NCBI RefSeq assembly: GCF_037975245.1
Contig: NC_092568.1
Span: 11,865,501 to 11,929,500, forward strand
DNA from: Apostichopus japonicus
Taxonomy: Eukaryota > Echinodermata > Holothuroidea > Aspidochirotida > Stichopodidae
Direction of reading: 5' to 3'
Length of the DNA: 64,000 bases
Shown here in pieces: positions 23,195 through 36,186 of the stretch. Numbering within the stretch: position 1 is the stretch's first letter; each line of letters starts with the position of its first letter. The notes beneath the pieces were generated by a model that was given only the letters and a program-made list of their open reading frames with translations, was not told the DNA's origin and did not search any database. A program made the position numbers and the translations under genes.

Positions 23195-23517
23195 CGCCTC
23201 ATCGGGCCACGTATTCAGTGGACGGTGGCTGCAAGCATGCCGGTCGCAGAGATGTCACCACCTCTGGCCAAAGGCAAGGATTCACGCACGCCACCTAGTA
23301 CGCTTCTGGTCGATTTGACCGACCTTCTGCGCATCCTCCCGGGTTCTTTTGCGACAACAAGGGAGACATGGTACGGGATCCTAGGCCACCAAAAAGCACC
23401 ATGCCACAGCCTGAGGTATTATCGCCAGAGGCCTGTCTTGAACCCTAGCCACGATTTACACGACCGACGAGGAATGAGTCTTTCGTCACCCTCTTAACAG
23501 CATCGGCCACCACATCA
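23195..23517 (-). mobile_element. tRNA-derived SINE-like element, unit 2
   Basis: Orthologous copy of the element at 7385-7707, with the same A-box-like and B-box-like motifs on the minus strand and the same flanks. It differs by a few substitutions. Confidence 0.65.
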
Positions 23518-23613
23518 GCTAGTAATTTATATGCTTGAATTAATATATCAAGACTTCAGCGTCGACTACTGAAATAGAAAAAGAAATTTTTAACGTGTAT
23601 AACCAACCATCGA

Positions 23614-23680
23614 TGGAGCCGAACTCAGTTCATCAGGTTACCAGTCCACTGCTCTACCCACTGAACCATTTGACGAGTTA
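23614..23680 (-). repeat. tRNA-like relic, unit 2
   Basis: Orthologous to 7793-7864, with the A box and most of the B box intact (one change in the B box) and the acceptor arm unpaired. Confidence 0.58.
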
Positions 23681-26551
23681 ACTTTCAACGAGCTTAAATT
23701 GGTGTTGTTGGTTGGATACAATCTATTGGTAACAGTGAACGACACTGCCTTCAACGAAATCTCTATTCATCCTGTTTTTCTCTCATTAGAACAACGGATC
23801 TGAATATCTTTATTAACAAGAAGCTCACGCTCCAGTGTTCTTGTTTACATTGCAGCATGAATGTCGCTTCCTTTCAAGACTTAAATGTACAATAGGCTTA
23901 TGCCCGATATACCGATGACTTCGAAGCAAGCAGTAAAAGAAAAACGGATTCCGTGAAATCTTCTTATTCACAAAAGGTTGCTTAAGATTATGCTCGCAAG
24001 ATAGTTCTTGCTGTAAGTTGTCTCCCTTTACAACTATATTTTATGCAGACGATCATGAACTTGGATTAAGCCTGAAATTTCAACAAACAATACCTATTCA
24101 CATTTCAAGACCTTCTTGAATGAGGAAGGGACAATACTTATTAAGTCAAACACGTTAACTACATGTGACTAATCTTATTTAGGGATCTGAATGTCTGGAA
24201 ATAGCACAGTAATTTGAGTTTATGCAAGTAGATTTGGGAAACACGGGGATCGGGAATTTGTCAACTTACAAGACTTTGTTTAGTCCGCAAGTGACTAGAT
24301 GTGTTTATTAATCCTCTGAAACTGCGGTATTTGCGTGTATAGCACCCCCCCCCCCCGCCACATACGAAGTGTTTATTTAGTTTAATACAAAATATTAGAA
24401 CCATCTTTATAAATATCACATTTTGATCTATTATCAGCCAATGTTGTTTACAATTGTTGCATTTTGAAAGACTGAATGGTAATGAGGAAGGGACGGTGAC
24501 GAGGACGGGGTTTGGATGTTTTAATAGCTCTTATATGGGCAATACAAGTCAACACTCTGACATGGTCGACTCTATCAGCAGCTAAAATCTCTATAAAGCA
24601 TAAGTTATAGGAGGCAATAGCATCCCTTTCAAGGTGGTAGCTACTCACCCTTCACCGCCGCCCCTCCTTCTCATTTCATTTGCCGATACGTTATACTGAA
24701 GCATGAAAATTGTATCTAAGATCAGATCTCTATAACAAAGAAATAAACGAACGGAATGAAAATTAAGTTTCCTCCTCCTATTGTTTTGAAAAGAGGTATT
24801 TGCGTCACCTCTCATAGAGTGTGGGTTTGAAATAATTGACATCATTCATCCAGAACTCTGCTATAATTTATTATTTGTCTTTCATCCAGAACTCTGTTTT
24901 ACTGTGTTTAACAAAAGATGTTGTATCATTGAAAAAGGCGTAACATGACAAAAATCAGGTTTAAGCATGAAAGGTATAAACGTAGCTCCGTAAATTGGGT
25001 AACCTTATGTACGTAACCATAGTATCGTCTTGTATTAGGATCTGATATTGCCATTGAGTAACAAGCAAATGTGTCACGCTCACTTCATACGGTTTGAGGC
25101 AAATATATCTTATCATCAAAAACATGCAAAATTGGGTGGGACCATTATATTTAATTAGACTATGGGCCAACGGAGACCCCCTACCCCCCCCCTAACTAAC
25201 TTTAACTTCATCACCTGACCCAAATTTATTCATGCAACAAATTTAATCTTGAAAAAAAAGAACATCATGCTACAAAGTATTGTAAGTGTTGTAAGTGTCA
25301 AAAGGAAGTAAGAACCAATGAGAACATGTGAACTATAGAAACATTCTTTGTATTCCGTTTCAAGTCATGTTGGAGGATTAGAGATTGCGTTCATCCCAAG
25401 AACTAACCTCCATGAAATGGAAGGAAAGTTAAAAGGGAAAGCATTCTTATAAGAAATTCCCTCTGAAAAAATACACTTTATACAATTATAACAGAGCTAT
25501 ATGCTGCTATGTCCTTTTTATGGATTTATAACTAACGACATTAGACATTAGAAAAGGGAATGATACAACCTTGGCACACCTGTTTCAATCTTTCAATCAC
25601 ATGAACTACGATTGGCAGAGGTCAGGCGAAGTTTCCCTCCTAACTAGTAGGGGATTCTCCCTAGCAGGGTATTCTCCCTGCTTGCCTGCTTGCCTGCTGG
25701 ATGTCCCTGCTCCCATGTTGCGTATGAGTGAGAGGATATAATTCTGTCTACAAGATCGATGAGTGGCTATATGCACATGCTTTCATGTGCGGTAATGAGC
25801 TGTGCTTTACTATGCCAAACGCACTACCTTTGTTCTTTTGATTTCGTCTTTAATTTTTGATTGAATTTGCCTATAACACTTTGTTATATTTATTTATTGT
25901 TATTAAAAATTTTAGGTGGAGCGGGAGGAGGGATCGGGCCAGAAAGAGATGACGGAGGAGGTGTATGGGTAGAGACGTGCCCGTGGTATTCATCTACTGT
26001 TAACGCAAAGGTCCAGGGAAATACCCCAAATGTCATTCACTTCTTGCGATGAAAAATGACAATATGAAATTGAAGTAACAGAACAACTTGTGTGGTTCCT
26101 TTTTAAACTTGAACACAAAATAAAGTATAGTCATTAATGAATGTTATGGGAGAATGTTGTCGTATTCACACAGGGAAGATTACTTGTGATTGTATATGTA
26201 TGTGTTTAATATGCCTAGATTCCACCCTTATCACAAAACACACAACGTAATAGAAAGAAGCGAAAGGAACGAGTTACGGATACAAACGATATATTTGACG
26301 ATTACAACGAAACAAACACATCGAGAAACAAAGCATAGCTGAATATATCAATATGAGTGATAGGAAGCTGATGACGTCATGGTTACCAAGGTATCACATC
26401 CGGCCAGTGATCTGATGTAGTATGGATGGACACAGATCAAGCTTATTCGACATCCAATCAGTGTATATGAGACTTTATACCGTTACTCAACACCACCCGA
26501 CCCTTCACGTATCCGAGTCTCACCCCACCCCTACCCCGGGGGTAAATGTCA

Positions 26552-29500
26552 TCAGCACTGCAGGTAAAGGTGACGATCATCTGTTATGAAATGAAGAATA
26601 GAAGAATGACACCTCAAAAATAAATTGGGCCGAAGAAGTTCGTGTAACTATAAGGTCCATGAATAGTTCGGGTTATTAATTATACCAGTTTGGAAAGCTG
26701 CCTTTGCAATGAACGAAAAGTGACGACAGAAAAAAACTGTTAGTAAACTGCTTATCCACTAAAGAACCTGTGTAAGAAAATGTTTCAAAGTAAAAGGCCC
26801 CGACGTTTCGATCCTAGCGAAAATCCACTAACATTGCAGCGAGAAGTATACAGTTTATATACATGTTCTATAAAATGTAAACTTACGTATACCGCACAGT
26901 ATTGCAAACGTGTGATGTATTCTATTCAGTGATGAAATGTCTCTAAATTGATATTTACTCATTTTAATTATCTAATAATGTATATTGATAATGTAAATAT
27001 GTATCATACCATTAGTGAACACGTCGTCTCCTTTCCCTGCTGGGTAGGTTTGTTTGATGAAGAAAAAACCGTCTGTTGGTAAATAAGAGGATCGTCAATG
27101 TCAATCTTATAGTGGCTGTGAAAATGTAATCTCAGAAAGGTCAAAGGTCAATATGACTAGTTCAAATCATTATTCGTTTAAGAGAGATTGTTTCTGATGT
27201 TATTGGTAACATTACTACAAAATAGTTTATGGATAAAGAAAAAATATAAAATCAGAGGCTTTCCCGAGTGGGGGTGGCGCTTTTCTCTATAGTCAGTGGG
27301 AGGAAGAGAATAATACCACTCCTCTGGGTCCACTGACGTCCTGAGGTGTAGAACCAGGGTGTATGGGGTGAATGGGCCGCTTTTAAGACTCACTCAGAAA
27401 TTCAAAAGTATTTATAAGCCCAAAACTTGCGTTAGATCGAATTACAGACATAATTTCTAAATATACCCCAGAACGCATCATTTTTGATGTCTGCATATTT
27501 TATGCTTATTCGGGAGTCGGCTTCAAAGACCACAGGTGCCACACCCCTTCCGATAAGAACCCTTGATCCGCCTCTGTACATTCTACGGTCATGCCCCTAC
27601 GTAAATCTGGGCAAATTTAGCAATTAGCCCCCCCCCCCCAATCTTTTAAATCCTGTACATGTCTGCTGATGTAGCTCAAGAAATAGCCATGGCCAAACGT
27701 GTGTAAAATAATCCTATATGTTATGTCCAGTCATTGGTTAAACTTTGTTACAGAATAACGTACTTATACTTTAAATAAATGGAATCTTTTGAAGTAAATA
27801 TACAAACCTGATTGTCGTAGGTCTATCTCCTCAGCCTGGTATTCGTAACTTCCATCTGTAAAATGAATAAACAATTTGATAATTGTTGCAAAAGACAGAC
27901 TGTTACTCCGAGTTGCGCCATAAATATGAAATCAAACGGCGAAAATAAAGACGCATGCGTATACTTCTCATCGATAAATGTAAGAAAATGCTTCCAATTA
28001 TGTGTATACAATTTTCATATTATTCTTATATCTCGACGCTCGATAACATACTTCGTAGGGAATTTTAATATTTCGATCGAACGACTTAAGAAAATTCAAT
28101 CTTCGTAATGTGTCTGCCAATATTTGTTACAATTATTGTTTTGTGTAATATTGATAATATATTATGACAGGCTATACATGGAAGTCGTTTTGCTGATTCT
28201 TTTGTATTATGTGTTACGGTATTGTAAATAAATACAGTGGAAAAAAAAGGATACATGTGTCGCGCAATTGAAATGAGTAAATTATTACCATTCGTAGTAG
28301 TTTCCGACACACTGTGGCTGTAGTATGTATCATCTATGAAATAAGAAAAAACAAAATAAATTTATTTTGTCTTCAATCGGCCTATGATGGAGAACAAAGG
28401 AAACATCGTGAGATATATATATACGATATTTAAATTGTCAGGACTTGGCCTTTAGAGAGGTTCTGGCTGCCCCTCCCCTCGCTTTTTAGATGAATCCTTT
28501 AACGGCAATAGAGATACAAACTCTCATGTATACATTTGAATAATCGATTCATAATTACCTGTGCGGGTCGATTGACTTGATGACGTCACTACATTGGATG
28601 AAACTCCATCTATATATAAGACAAGGATATGGTATAAGAAGGGCACTACTAAAAAGCAAATGAACAAAGCAACACCAACAACGTATAATATAGCCTACTG
28701 TGATATCCTCTTGACCATGATGGGATATATATCGGTACAAGTGAGAAGGTATCATAAATTTATTGATCTTTATTTATAAATATTGAGAAATTCACGATCC
28801 TCAGAGTAACATCATTTTTCGATATTAATTAATTATGATACGAATATTTACTGTAATATATCACTAAATGACTGAATCAATATTATTTCTGATTAAAATC
28901 ACTCACCAGTTGAGATTCGCTGATCCTGATATACTGTAGTTGTGACGTCATCATCTAGAAGTAAATACAAAGGTTTAGAAGTAATGATTATATTTTGATA
29001 CCTGCAAGCCTCGGGACACAATCTTTAATACAAAAGGTTTGTTACTTCAAGTGGTCTACATTTTTTCATTTACCGTACTTTATACAGTAGGTACATGACA
29101 ATATAAAATAATATAGAAACAAGAGTGTGAAGGTTAAATTGGTTTTCTTGACATTTACATTTTTACTTTACTTTCGTAAATATTAGTTTACACAAGATAG
29201 CTTAGACATGAAGGTTAATGGTCTTTACTAAACTATACCTGATACAGTTTCCTCCGAGCCACTCTGAGTTTGACTCTGACATGATGTCCCGTCTGAGGAT
29301 ACAATATGTAAATCAAGTTAATTAAAAAACTGCAACTTGTTAAAAAAAACTTTACTGTCATCCGGTTCATGTGTTCTTATTTTTATCCTTTACATGACAA
29401 CTGTTTGTAGCAGCAATTTAATTCCAAACTATGGTAATATAACAACATAAAGAACAAAGAAAGATCAAATAAGTTTAATAAACGAGTTTCGCAGAGAAAC

Positions 29501-32500
29501 TTGATTATTTATCTTTTGAAGTCTTTTAACTTTATGAAGAGCAGATCGCGTTATGTTAAGATTAATTTCATTCATATTTTATATAAATAAATCCAACTCA
29601 CCACTAACACTGGTCTGCAAACTGAATTGTTTGTTTGTTGTTGTTTGCTTTCCAGCTAAAATAAGAAGGGAACAAAATAATAAATTTGTAAATTATACTG
29701 GGTGGGTGGCGTTCCATAAACTATAACAGCCAACAATGATGAATTGACAAGAGGAGGGTTATATAAGTATTCACGACATCATCAAAGGTATGGATTTTTT
29801 CTATCGCTGTGCGACCGTGTATCAATGCACGTATATCAATGACAGAGGTATATAGCTACTAACCTACTACAGTGTTATCAGTGATGTGGCTAAGCTCTTC
29901 CTTGCCAATCCCAAAAACTGTGAACGAGGAGAGTAATTTACAACAAATTATGGATTATTTAATAATTACAAATGTAACCGTATCGATTTAATACTGAAGC
30001 AGTGTGCGTTACAACTTCCACGATTATGTTTTGTACAGTGATGAAGAGTAGGGTGGGTGGACTGGTTGAAAGATGAGGAAATTTGCTAAACACATTATTA
30101 AGTTGATGAGAAGCTAATTATGTCTTATGATGGTTTCAAATGATAAATAAATTAATAATTGGGTAAAAAAAATAATGGACAGTAGGTTACTCACCAGAGT
30201 AATCACACTGTTGAATGTCCTGTGTGTGGGTGATAGTTTGTCCGTCTGTAAACAGAGAATATATTACGTCACATCATAATATGACAGACTAATAGGCCAT
30301 CAAAGGTATTATAAATCTATAAGATAAATTGTAATTTGATATTCATGATTCCTTATCATTATTATTATTAAATATTTGAAATTACAAACCTTCGGATTGA
30401 GTTGTTATCTTATTCGCCTTCAGTTGGTATGAAGACACCCCATCTGTCAGAGAAAGGAAAGAGGAATCCATTAATATCGCTGAAACAATAAACTCACAGA
30501 AAAAGTCACAGTGTCGATGACGTTAAGGATATATGCTTACTTCTTGTAAGTCAATAATGAGCCGTAATAGCTCCAATAAGTAATCCTTCCCACACCACTG
30601 TTTATCCCCTTCTATACCTCCAGATGATACCGTATATATTGAGCGTAAGTTACGCCCACACCCCCCCCCCACCCCACCCGCCAAATGAACATCCGAAGAG
30701 AAACACCTTGGCAACGACATGTGACACAATATAGCGACACTTACCACTCCAATAGTACATGTATTTGGTGGCTGTCTTGGTACCGGTCGGATCTGAAAGA
30801 ATTATGAAAAAGCATTTTGAAGTAATAATTTCAAAAGTACGTGTTAGAATTTAAAATAAAAATCAATCAAAACTATCTATTTTTCTCACCTGTTAGAGTT
30901 TCCTCGGTGTTTTGGATCTGATCAGGGCCTGCAAAGATTGTCAAATTATATTATATTAGAAAACAGTCAAGAAGACTTTTATTACATAAATCTCAGATTT
31001 ATTACCTTGAGTTGAAATTATAGAAAGAAATGAAAGATTAATATTCAATTTTTCACATCAATTTAGTTTTAACTTTTCTTGCGCACAAAGCGTAATTCAT
31101 TTTCACTCAATACTCACCAGTTGAACTTTTGAAGGTATACTGGTAGTAAGTCAGGGTGTAACCTGAAAAAGGAAAATGTGACTTTTCTCGTCAAAATGTT
31201 TTACTTACTAATAACTTTTTAATACGGGACTGCAGAGACTTCCCCTGGTGACCCCCCATACAAAGAAGATACCCCTAAATGCTTTAATATAATGTAACCA
31301 TATATTATAGCCTACCGACTACAGTGAGTGTTACTTTACCTTCACATCTCGTTGTTGTGGTCTGTTGAGTGTGTTGGCCCTGAATATCTGCAGCGTGAAT
31401 AAAATTGACTAAACTTTTAAAAATACAGTTAAAGAACACTTGTTTGACAACTATAGTTTGTTTTCTTCCCTTTCTCTTAGGTTTTACTTATTGGCGATCT
31501 ACTGTGCACCAAGTTACATATCGTTTATGGTATTAAAAAGTCACGAAAATGATGAAATACTGAATGGAAACAAAATATATCTTACCAGACCAGGTAGAGG
31601 TAGTATCATCTTGTTGATGCATCTCGAAGGCAGCAGGGGTCTTGTACTGCTCGACTACAATATAAAATATATAATCAATTTATGGTCTGACGAAAAATAT
31701 TGAATTGTAAATGGATTTTTATTCCATATCTTTAGTATACTAATCACAAAAGAATTTCACATGAAATTCAAACAGTCCAAATTATTTAAGTCTGTAGAGA
31801 TATTTTAGTCTGTAGAGATATATTAGTCTGAGAGATCATACAGTGAATCGAGGCAATAACTCGACTCACGATGACTTGCCGATTTTATGATGGAATGACT
31901 CGTGATACAGATCTCGAATGTAAGTAACCATATACAGATCACGAATGTAAGTAACCATATTCAGATCACGAATGTAAGTAACCACATACAGATCACGAAT
32001 GTAAGTAACCATATACAGATCACGAATGTAAGTAACCATATACAGATCACGAATGTAAGTAACCATATACAGATCACGAATGTAAGTAACCATATTCAGA
32101 TCACGAATGTAAGTAACCATATACAGATCACGAATGTAAGTAACCATACACATATCACGAATGTAAGTAACCATATCAGATTGCGAGGTCTGCATTCTGA
32201 TATTTTCTATTCGGCAGTGAAGTGAATAAAAGGGGGAATGGGTGGATGTCATGAAGGGTGGATGATGTGAGAGGGACGGTAACGAGAAGAGAGAGACTGT
32301 GAGTGTGTGTTTGTGTGTTCTGATACTACAGGCATTCAGTAAAGATAACAACAAGGAAACCAAAAAAACTCACCTCGAGGTAAATTAATGATCCCAAAGT
32401 AACCGCTTGGAATCAGTAACATTCTCTCAGGATCTAAAGGAAAGATTAAGTACAAAATATAAAATATCGAATGATAAAATGTATGCTCAATATTGTTTAA

Positions 32501-34907
32501 TGAGTTTTACGTACAATCTCGTTTGTTTTCAATATTTTGGGTATACTGTACTACGTATAAAGTTCAACTTACCGTTCTTGTGATCGAGAGGAACACATGA
32601 AGGAAGGCCTTGAATGAGGCGTTCTGCTGCAGTAAAGAAAGAAAAGAACAAACTGATATAAGCAACAATTAACAACTATTTCAAACCGTCATGATAAAAC
32701 CAATTAAATGGTTTTGTGTTCATTTAAATAAAGTATATTGTTCGCATGTTTCTTTCAATACAAGAAGTCATAGTAACTCACCTTCAAGTTTTGCCAGCAT
32801 AAAATCTGGATAAAGTCTTAGCTGGTCTTGCATCGTAAGATCAAGATAGCCTGAATGGGAGTAAAATGCTAATTAACAACATTATAGTTTAATGTAAAGC
32901 TTGAATTTAATATGTATGTAATCTTGTTTTATGGATGGTCAGCAAACATTTTTTTTCATAAATGAGATACTTAACTATGTGCTTTAACGTGAAAATTAGT
33001 ATTCATTACGTAAAGGAAGAGATGATAACGCTTACTGTTAAAAAGATCTTCACGCATGCGCAGGGTTTGCTCTAAAAAAAGAAGAGAGTTTCCATATATA
33101 TGTGAAAGTGAAATCATCTGAGCATTAATGTTATTAAGTGACACACACACGCATACACACAATAAAGAAAGCAAGCACAGACGAAATTAAAAACATCCAT
33201 GGACACTTAAAATTATTAATGAAGTTCTTGCCCGATCAACCGTGAAAGGACGATGAATGGTTCGGATCTTTGTAATTAGAGAGCGGTAGCAAAATTAACA
33301 GCCGTCGGTCATGGAACTGTATCTGAATGTTAAGTTATTGTAAAGTACTGTGGAAACTAGAAAAATAAACTAGAAGAAATACCTGATGGAAAGCAAAGAA
33401 GCGAAGAAACATTTTCTTCGGTGACGGGAAATTCCCGAGTGAAGGGTTTCCGTTTTAGATCTATGTAGATGAAAACAGTAATAAGAACGATGTTTAAACT
33501 ACATAGCTTCACTTAGAATCGGAATGCAAGACTATCACGTCGCCATGTACCTTGGAGGGGTGGGGTGGAGTGGAGGGGCATTATGAGAGTGACATGGTCG
33601 TCTCATCGTTACCTTACTCACCGTGGAAGGAAAAGCAAACCACAGAATCATACCAGGAGAATGATTAACTATATACACATACCTCGATTCTGAAAGTTTT
33701 CCTCTCCTTACCCTGTAAGCTACCATAGGATCCCCCCTCCCCCCATCCGTCCCTTCCAATCCAAATTATTATTGAAGTCACTGGTCAATATATTATATGC
33801 TATTCCTCTATTTAATGGATCTATTAATAATCACGTGATATAAATGCTCGCCCATAATTGGATGACGTAATTTGACTTTGACCTACACCTTACCTTGAAA
33901 CCGAGGACGGTACCCGTAACATCCTTCTGGGAGGATGTATTGAGCTGAGGATAAACGAAAATATATCTGACTAACTAAGAAGATGAATTCAGTTTCTTTT
34001 AATGACTTGCCTTATATTGTGGTTAGTATATGGAATCAGAAACATTGTATGCAGAGATCTGATATAAGTCTTGTTAGGCGTCACTATGGACGGGTGTGTG
34101 CTGGACTAGCTTTTTATAAGGGTTTTTATATTAAAATTTTTTTTTGACTGAGATCAGTAATTCATGTTTAAATGGAAGGGAGAGAGAAAGAGACCCAACC
34201 TACCTCCACGTTGAATGAACTGAATATAGGGAACTTTTCCGAACGCTTTATAGAGCATTGAAAATGCAAATTATGATCGTTGAACAATTTCTCTCAGTTA
34301 TCTGCCTTCCCAATATTGACAATCGATGTTACATTCACCTACTATAAAACACGTAGTTAATGAAATGCCTCACGCACAGTAACGGTGGCCTGGCCATCCA
34401 GGTCCCCACAGCACCTCACCCTTACCCCACCCCCTACACACCGTACCAAATTATGTGTTGAGATTGGCCTATTAAGTGATGTCATGTTTTATCTTATTGG
34501 ATTGTTTATGAATCAAACATAATATTTGACAATCCCGTTATATAGGTATACGCTTTATTCGGACTTACAGTTACCGGTAACAATAAAATCGTGCACAAAC
34601 TTAATATTACTGGCGTATGGAATATCATGTAGGAATTATATACATGTAGGAATGATATTTAACTAGTGAGATGATGTCTAAATTGAACTAATTGTCCTAT
34701 AAAGTTAGTATCATTTCGCAATACGAGAAATTCCAAATAACTCGAGGACATCATATAGCGTTCCACATAAAATGACGACTGAAAATGGAAAAATTAACAT
34801 ATATTTGTAGGTCTTAACTTACCTCGACCATAGGCCAGGAATTTGGTGAACTTCCTAGCCATGTAAGAGGAAGCATAGTAGCTTGCCAGTGAGAATGTAA
34901 AGAACAT
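26552..34907 (-). CDS. Gene B: micro-exon paralogue, 23 exons, 410 codons
   Basis: Exons 5' to 3': 34823-34907, 33894-33944, 33383-33460, 33036-33071, 32782-32850, 32573-32626, 32374-32433, 31586-31654, 31340-31387, 31118-31162, 30890-30928, 30745-30792, 30390-30443, 30195-30245, 29864-29917, 29602-29655, 29239-29292, 28907-28954, 28559-28609, 28289-28333, 27808-27855, 27010-27072, 26552-26580. Exon lengths and phases equal those of gene A and the whole frame is open. It differs from A by scattered replacements, among them Arg to Cys in exon 6, Phe to Cys in exon 17, Thr to Lys in exon 8, Asn to Thr in exon 3 and Gly to Asp in exon 18. The exon 15 donor is GTTAGT rather than GTAAG. An upstream in-frame TGA shows that translation starts at the ATG at 34905-34907. 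Function unknown. Confidence 0.85.
31907..32180. repeat. 27-bp minisatellite in intron 7 of gene B, 10 copies
   Basis: Ten copies of the unit found at 16571-16790, with CAGATCACG where most gene A units have CAGAACACG. The open frames on both strands (31902-32225 plus, 31866-32363 minus) are produced by the repeat and lie in an intron. Confidence 0.92.
34204..34245 (-). CDS. Probable additional exon 2a of gene B
   Basis: Same 42-nt, phase 1-1 segment as at 18897-18938, with the same acceptor and donor, encoding the same 14 residues. Confidence 0.52.
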
Positions 34908-35019
34908 CTTGAGAAATCACACAATAGACTTATCTTCAACAAAGAGCAATTGCAATATAAACATTACATTACATATGTACCTTATAATGTTTATCGTCGT
35001 TGTCCATGTCATTTCTGTG

Positions 35020-35027
35020 TGACGTCA
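35020..35027. promoter_or_regulatory. Proximal CRE palindrome upstream of gene B
   Basis: A perfect TGACGTCA about 115 bp upstream of the start codon, matching gene A. Confidence 0.55.
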
Positions 35028-35254
35028 CATGTACAGTAACGCTCGCGCAATGATCACTCAGTGCGTTTCAACAAGTTACGCTCCGAGATCTGTTGTGTCC
35101 TTCGAAACATATATACTATACAGAGACCTGTTATAGCACATCGGTAACTGAATGCGCGCACGTACACGCGCAAGTTGTTCCCATCGCAGTGTTGGTACGG
35201 ACGCACTGCAATAAATCATACAGTAAAAAAACGTGTGTAGGCTCGTATGTGTAC

Positions 35255-35262
35255 TGACGTCA
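35255..35262. promoter_or_regulatory. Distal CRE palindrome upstream of gene B
   Basis: A perfect TGACGTCA, 235 bp from the proximal copy, as in gene A. Confidence 0.5.
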
Positions 35263-35901
35263 CTGTGTATGGTATTGGAGTTAAGGATCTAGCGTATCTT
35301 TGACACTATACCGTTGTAGGCTATGCAAAAGGCGACCTATACATGTCCTACGCTTTCGCAATGATCACGCAGTGTCCTTTGCGAGTTTCCATTTCACTAT
35401 CTGTTCCCGGTTCAAAATTTACAACAGGAACCAAATTCTTTTGAGCTATTCAGAATTGCTGCTTTGTAGAGTTGTTGAGCGAAGTTTTCCGAAGATTCGA
35501 ATATTTTACGAATTGAGAAACATATGTATGACACAGCACTATGAGCATACATAGGCGGATAAAGGACGTGATGTGGGCCTAAAGAAGCCAACTTCCTAAT
35601 AGAGGATACGAAGGACCCCCACTCACCCTCCCCTCCCCTCCCCCACTTTTCACTCCACTCTCCCCTATACCTCCCCTCAAAAAAATATTCGACGTGAAAT
35701 GGTGCATTCTGAGGCATTTATTAATTAAGTCTATAATTAGTTTGGTCTTAGTTTATTTATTTTTCAAGCAGAAAACGATCAATAGGTAAATTTCTTGCAC
35801 ACCAACTACCGATGATGACCTGGCATCGCAGAAATGATATTATTAAGGCCTAAGATGTATTATCTTAGATGGTAGAATTGTAATTAATTTCATAATCTTA
35901 C

Positions 35902-36186
35902 CTCATTGTACATATACCCATGCAGTATCAGTTCCTTCCGGAATAACCGAGCCACCATCATTCCACCCGACATCCTTGGGTGGATCATTACCCGGAAGAG
36001 ATGTTTCACACAAATTTCAGGATTTTTCACAAGAAACCGCAACATTTTCCAGGTTTCCTTCGATCTGACCCGACGTAAACTCATATATGGGGAGTGCTAA
36101 CCACTCCCCACCCATCCACCATAGGTTTGCCAGCCCAAAGTCAGGATAGAGTTTTAGCTGGTCTTGAAGCGTGAGATCAAGATAAA
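35902..36186 (-). pseudogene. Broken chimeric family exon upstream of gene B
   Basis: Copy of the block at 20607-20888 with an in-frame 3-nt insertion. It shares the same internal TGA and has a second TGA just before the donor, where the unit 1 copy has CGA. The two stops favour a pseudogene. The block is deleted at the unit 3/4 junction. Confidence 0.62.

Larger units (their letters stand above)
19611..26551. other. Intergenic region between genes A and B
   Basis: It contains the gene A promoter region (19611 to about 20000), a pyrimidine-rich tract (about 20325-20390), the broken family exon at 20607-20888, the unit boundary (21071), the 21957-22311 segment, and the SINE-like and tRNA-like blocks of unit 2. 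A C-run lies near 24345-24357. I see no other gene. The plus and minus frames near 20007-20415 overlap low-complexity or promoter sequence and have no splice support. Confidence 0.65.
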
